Of a DNA stretch of 7,826 bases, positions 5,219 to 7,826 are shown piece after piece. The stretch comes from JAXGTD01 sp040775095. Its GTDB lineage: Bacteria; Pseudomonadota; Gammaproteobacteria; Chromatiales; Chromatiaceae. The position numbers and the translations under genes are program-made. The notes beneath the pieces are model-generated. The model was given only the letters and a program-made list of their open reading frames with translations. It was not told the origin of the DNA and made no database searches. Within the stretch, counting starts at the first letter, position 1. Each line of letters starts with the position of its first letter. Where the stretch lies: assembly GCA_040775095.1 (NCBI GenBank), contig JAXGTD010000165.1, positions 1 to 7,826 on the forward strand, given 5' to 3'.

Positions 5219-7676
5219 TCAGGGGTGTGCTGCCATCTGGCCCGCGCGCGCCGCGACCCCGAGCCATCGCACCCGTGCCGGTGCCAGCGAGTCGGTATAG
5301 ACACCGCTTGCGCCCCAGTGGGCCAGATACTCCCGGACCCGGCCCTCATCGTTGACGGTGTGCACGTACACGGGCACCCCGGCGCGCTCCAGCGCGAGCC
5401 CCAGTCCCCGCGCCAGGCGCTGCTCATCCATGGTCACGGCCAAGGGTTGGATCCGCGTCAGCGCGTCGAGCACCTCCGCCGTCTGGCCCTTGAACGCGTA
5501 GAGCGTCCAGAGGATGTCGCGATAGCCCAGCGCACGCGCCCGCGCCAGCTCTTCCGGCTGATACACCTGCGCGATCAGCCGCTCGGCATGATCGGGAATA
5601 CGCTCGGCCAGCAGGCGTAGGCCCTCGAGCGGGCGCTGTTTGAAATCCGTCACGATACGAGCCCGCGGATGCGTGGCCAGCCAGTCGCGCAGCGCATCGA
5701 TGGTGCAGGGCGCATCCGGACGGCCCGTCGTGGCCTGCCTGAATTCCGCCAGGGTCGGCACCGCACCGGGCGCGAGGCCCAGATCCTCCAGCCGCGTTGC
5801 CCCCCAGTCATGACCGCAGACCAGCTCACCGTCCGCGGTCCATTGGAAGTCCAGCTCGAACCACTGAAAGCCGGCGGCCAGGTTGTGATCGAGCGCGGCG
5901 ATGGAGCTCGTATAGGTCTTGCCCTCATTGGCGCCGCCGGCGTCGGCAATGGGCTCCAGACGGACCGCCGGCAACGCCGACCGCCCCGAGCGAACGCGCG
6001 ACAGGTCGCGCTCGATGGCAACGTCCACGGCCAGCGTCAACCCCTGCAGCGTCCAATCGCCGGCGGCGCCCCACGGGGGCGGCACGGCGTACAGTTGCAG
6101 ACACTGGTCGTCGAACAATTGGGGCACGCGAAACCGTGCCCGGTAGCCCGCCTGCCCCGCCGGCATCATGGCATCCTGTTGTACCTGATTGGTGTAGACA
6201 CCCGTGCAATCGAACGCCTGCAGGCGGAACAACCGGGGCGCGCCACTCGCATTGTCGGCATGCAAATCGACCAGCATTCCCTGTCCCCGCGGCAGGTGGG
6301 TCAGATAGCGGCCCAGCAGCGTGTTGATCTGGTCGGCCGGAGAGCGATGGGCCGGCATCGTCGCCAGCACCGGCGAGTCGTCCACCCGCCTGAGGTCATT
6401 GCGGGCGATCAGCGCGCGCAGCGGCGCCGGGTCCATGACGGTTCCGTCCAGTCCCGCGCAATGCAGTGCCTGGTCGCAGCGCGTCACACCCGCGTCACCG
6501 ATCACATAGACCTCCCTGGCGTAGGCATCGGCCGCCAGGAGCACCCGCCCCGGCGACTGGCGCTGGAAGATGGACGCCCCATTGAATCCACCCGCGGGCA
6601 GGCCGAGTGCATCCAGCACGCTGGCCGCGATGTCCACCTGCCCGAACAGGCCAGGCTGGTCCAACGCTCCCAGCCCGGCCCCCAACGCCAGCAGATAGCC
6701 ATGATTGCTCGGCGGGATCGGCGAGCCCTGGCCACCCCAGGTCAGCTTGCCGGTCGGGCTCGACTCGTCCGACAGCACGAGCACCAGCGTATCGTCCAGC
6801 CACCCCTCGGCGCGTAACTGCTCGACGAACCAGCCGAGCGACGCGCTGGCAAAGCCGAACGCCTTGGCCTTGTCGTTGTCGCTGACCGGTGTGCGGTAGG
6901 GCGGATGCGTGCCCGCGGTCAGCAGCGTGAGGAAGTTGCGCGCCTTCGAATTGGCACGCAGGTCCGCCAGCGCGTCGGCAAACAGCGTGTGATCATCCAG
7001 CCCCCAGGGGCCATCGGTGCCGGCGGAGGGCAGCTCATGCAGCCCCTTGACGACGTCGAACCCCGCGGCCCGCGCGAACAGGTCCTTCGACATGTAGCCC
7101 AGGTCCGCCGCCTGAAGGAACGCGGTACGAAACCCCGCCTCGCGCAGCTCGGCAGGGAGACAGCGCTGCGCGAGGCCGGAGAGTGCGACCAGATGCGCCT
7201 TGGCCTCACGCGCCAGCAGGTTCGGATAGGCCCCGCACAACACCGAGAACAGACCGCGATGTGTCTGACGCTGATGCGTCACGAAGCGCCGCACCACCAG
7301 CCCCTCGCGCTCCAGCGCGCGGATCTCTGGCACCTCGCCCTCCTCGACCGACTGCGCACTCAGCCCCTCGATCAGCACCAGCACCACGTTTCTGGGTGGT
7401 TGCGCCGACTCCGGCTTTGACTCTGGCCTCGACATGGGTCGCGGCAACAGCGGCTCGCCCTGCAGACGCGCGAGCAGCGAGCGACCATCGCGCACCGCCT
7501 CGCCACCGGTCGCGAAGTCCGCCCCCAGGCCCCACTGATGCTCCAGTACGCTCTGCGCGTACCAGTGGGCGCTGAAACCCACCCCGAAGCAGTGCCGACA
7601 GACCGGGGTGGTCCGCGACCAACACGACACAGGCGAGAAGAGACAGCGTTGCGACGATTGCCTGAAGCGTGGGCAT
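5219..7676 (-). CDS. Periplasmic fusion of LtaS/OpgB-type sulfatase-fold domain with GDPD domain; apparent N-terminal frameshift
   Basis: Residue numbers follow the uninterrupted frame whose first codon is the TTG at 7777 (852 residues). The N-terminal domain (about 128-400) is alkaline-phosphatase superfamily, LtaS/phosphoglycerol-transferase type. It shows VLVLIEGLS with metal-ligand Glu137, RQTHRG with probable nucleophile Thr172, GTHPPY with His291, and LSDES where these enzymes usually have D-H, so the His is Glu338. A linker of about 200 residues follows. The C-terminal GDPD domain (about 605-835) shows FELDFQWTADG (E641, D643), HDW (H656), TDFK (K713), VHTVND and GVYTD. The first catalytic His of the GDPD HRG-type motif is Asp612 (ADAGG). 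Such domains act on phosphoglycerol groups outside the cytoplasm. The likely membrane anchor (MPTLQAIVATLSLLACVVLV, ATG at 7676) is in another frame and joins after loss of one base at 7582-7585. If the shift is real, the gene may be damaged or begin downstream, for example at the ATG at 7435. No ribosome site is evident. Confidence 0.75.
7582..7585 (-). other. Probable frameshift site in the sulfatase-GDPD gene
   Basis: The run of four C on the plus strand (GGGG in the coding sense) separates two frames. Before it, one frame encodes a clean hydrophobic anchor ending ADHPGLSALL. After it, a different frame encodes GFSAHWYAQSVLEHQWGLG and continues into the sulfatase domain. Removing one G gives a continuous LSALLRVGFSAHWYAQ. 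This may be a true mutation, phase variation or a sequence error. Confidence 0.5.
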
Positions 7677-7826
7677 GGTGACAGACCGAGACCGGCGGAC
7701 AGGGGGACGAAAGAGGACGCCATGCCCATCACACAAGGGTCGCTCGGTTGGCGAGCCGCACCCATCGCGGAGGACAATCCGTGTGTGCTGGGTATAGCAT
7801 AAGCGAGACCCTCGGACCGGACCCCG
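7677..7826. other. Upstream region of the sulfatase-GDPD gene; no supported gene
   Basis: About 150 bp precede the proposed ATG at 7676. Minus-strand frames stay open through it, but the translated text (Arg-, Cys- and Pro-rich) does not resemble the missing transmembrane bundle of full-length LtaS-type proteins. A weak minus-strand -10-like element lies near 7790-7803 (TTATGCTATACC) without a convincing -35. No ribosome site precedes either the ATG at 7676 or the TTG at 7777. Confidence 0.35.

Noticed and set aside
5669..6817. 382-residue plus-strand open frame
   Set aside because: It lies antisense to the sulfatase-GDPD gene. The translation is Arg/Gln-rich low-complexity text with no domain pattern, as expected for high-GC antisense.

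Overview
The window is a GC-rich bacterial sequence whose codon use, twin-arginine molybdoenzyme and sigma-54 two-component regulation suggest a proteobacterium, most likely a gammaproteobacterium with anaerobic or phototrophic respiration (Ectothiorhodospiraceae/Chromatiales type). The taxonomic placement is inference, because no rRNA or other phylogenetic marker is present.

Left part (1-911, minus strand): the N-terminal third of a Tat-exported molybdopterin oxidoreductase of the complex iron-sulfur molybdoenzyme (CISM/DMSO reductase) family, with a [4Fe-4S] motif and a cysteine at the molybdenum-ligand position. It reads out of the left edge.

Control region (912-1346): a divergent intergenic region. 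On the minus strand it holds a strong sigma-54 -24/-12 promoter match (1044-1059) facing the molybdoenzyme gene. Farther upstream are two near-identical 16-bp elements in inverted orientation (1125-1140 and 1177-1192), with centres 52 bp apart, about five helical turns. This is the expected layout for enhancer sites of an NtrC-type activator.

Regulatory operon (1347-5023, plus strand): three tightly packed genes. They encode a PhnD-type periplasmic binding protein with one single cysteine, a membrane histidine kinase (3-nt gap, GTG start), and an NtrC-family response regulator (ATGA overlap). The set matches the AioX-AioS-AioR / ArxX-ArxS-ArxR arsenite-sensing systems. The simplest model is that periplasmic oxyanion, probably arsenite, binds the solute protein. 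The kinase then phosphorylates the regulator, which binds the paired enhancer sites and activates sigma-54 transcription of the molybdoenzyme. The molybdoenzyme is therefore probably ArxA-like (anaerobic arsenite oxidase), but its substrate cannot be proved from the N-terminal third alone.

Right part (5024-7826): a short convergent gap with an AT-rich orphan coding-like fragment, then a minus-strand gene (5219 to about 7676). That gene encodes a periplasmic fusion of an LtaS/OpgB-type phosphoglycerol-transferase-like (sulfatase-fold) domain and a glycerophosphodiester phosphodiesterase (GDPD) domain. Both domains deviate at a catalytic or metal-ligand position, and the membrane-anchor end appears frameshifted at a run of four C at 7582-7585. 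It has no evident link to the regulatory operon.
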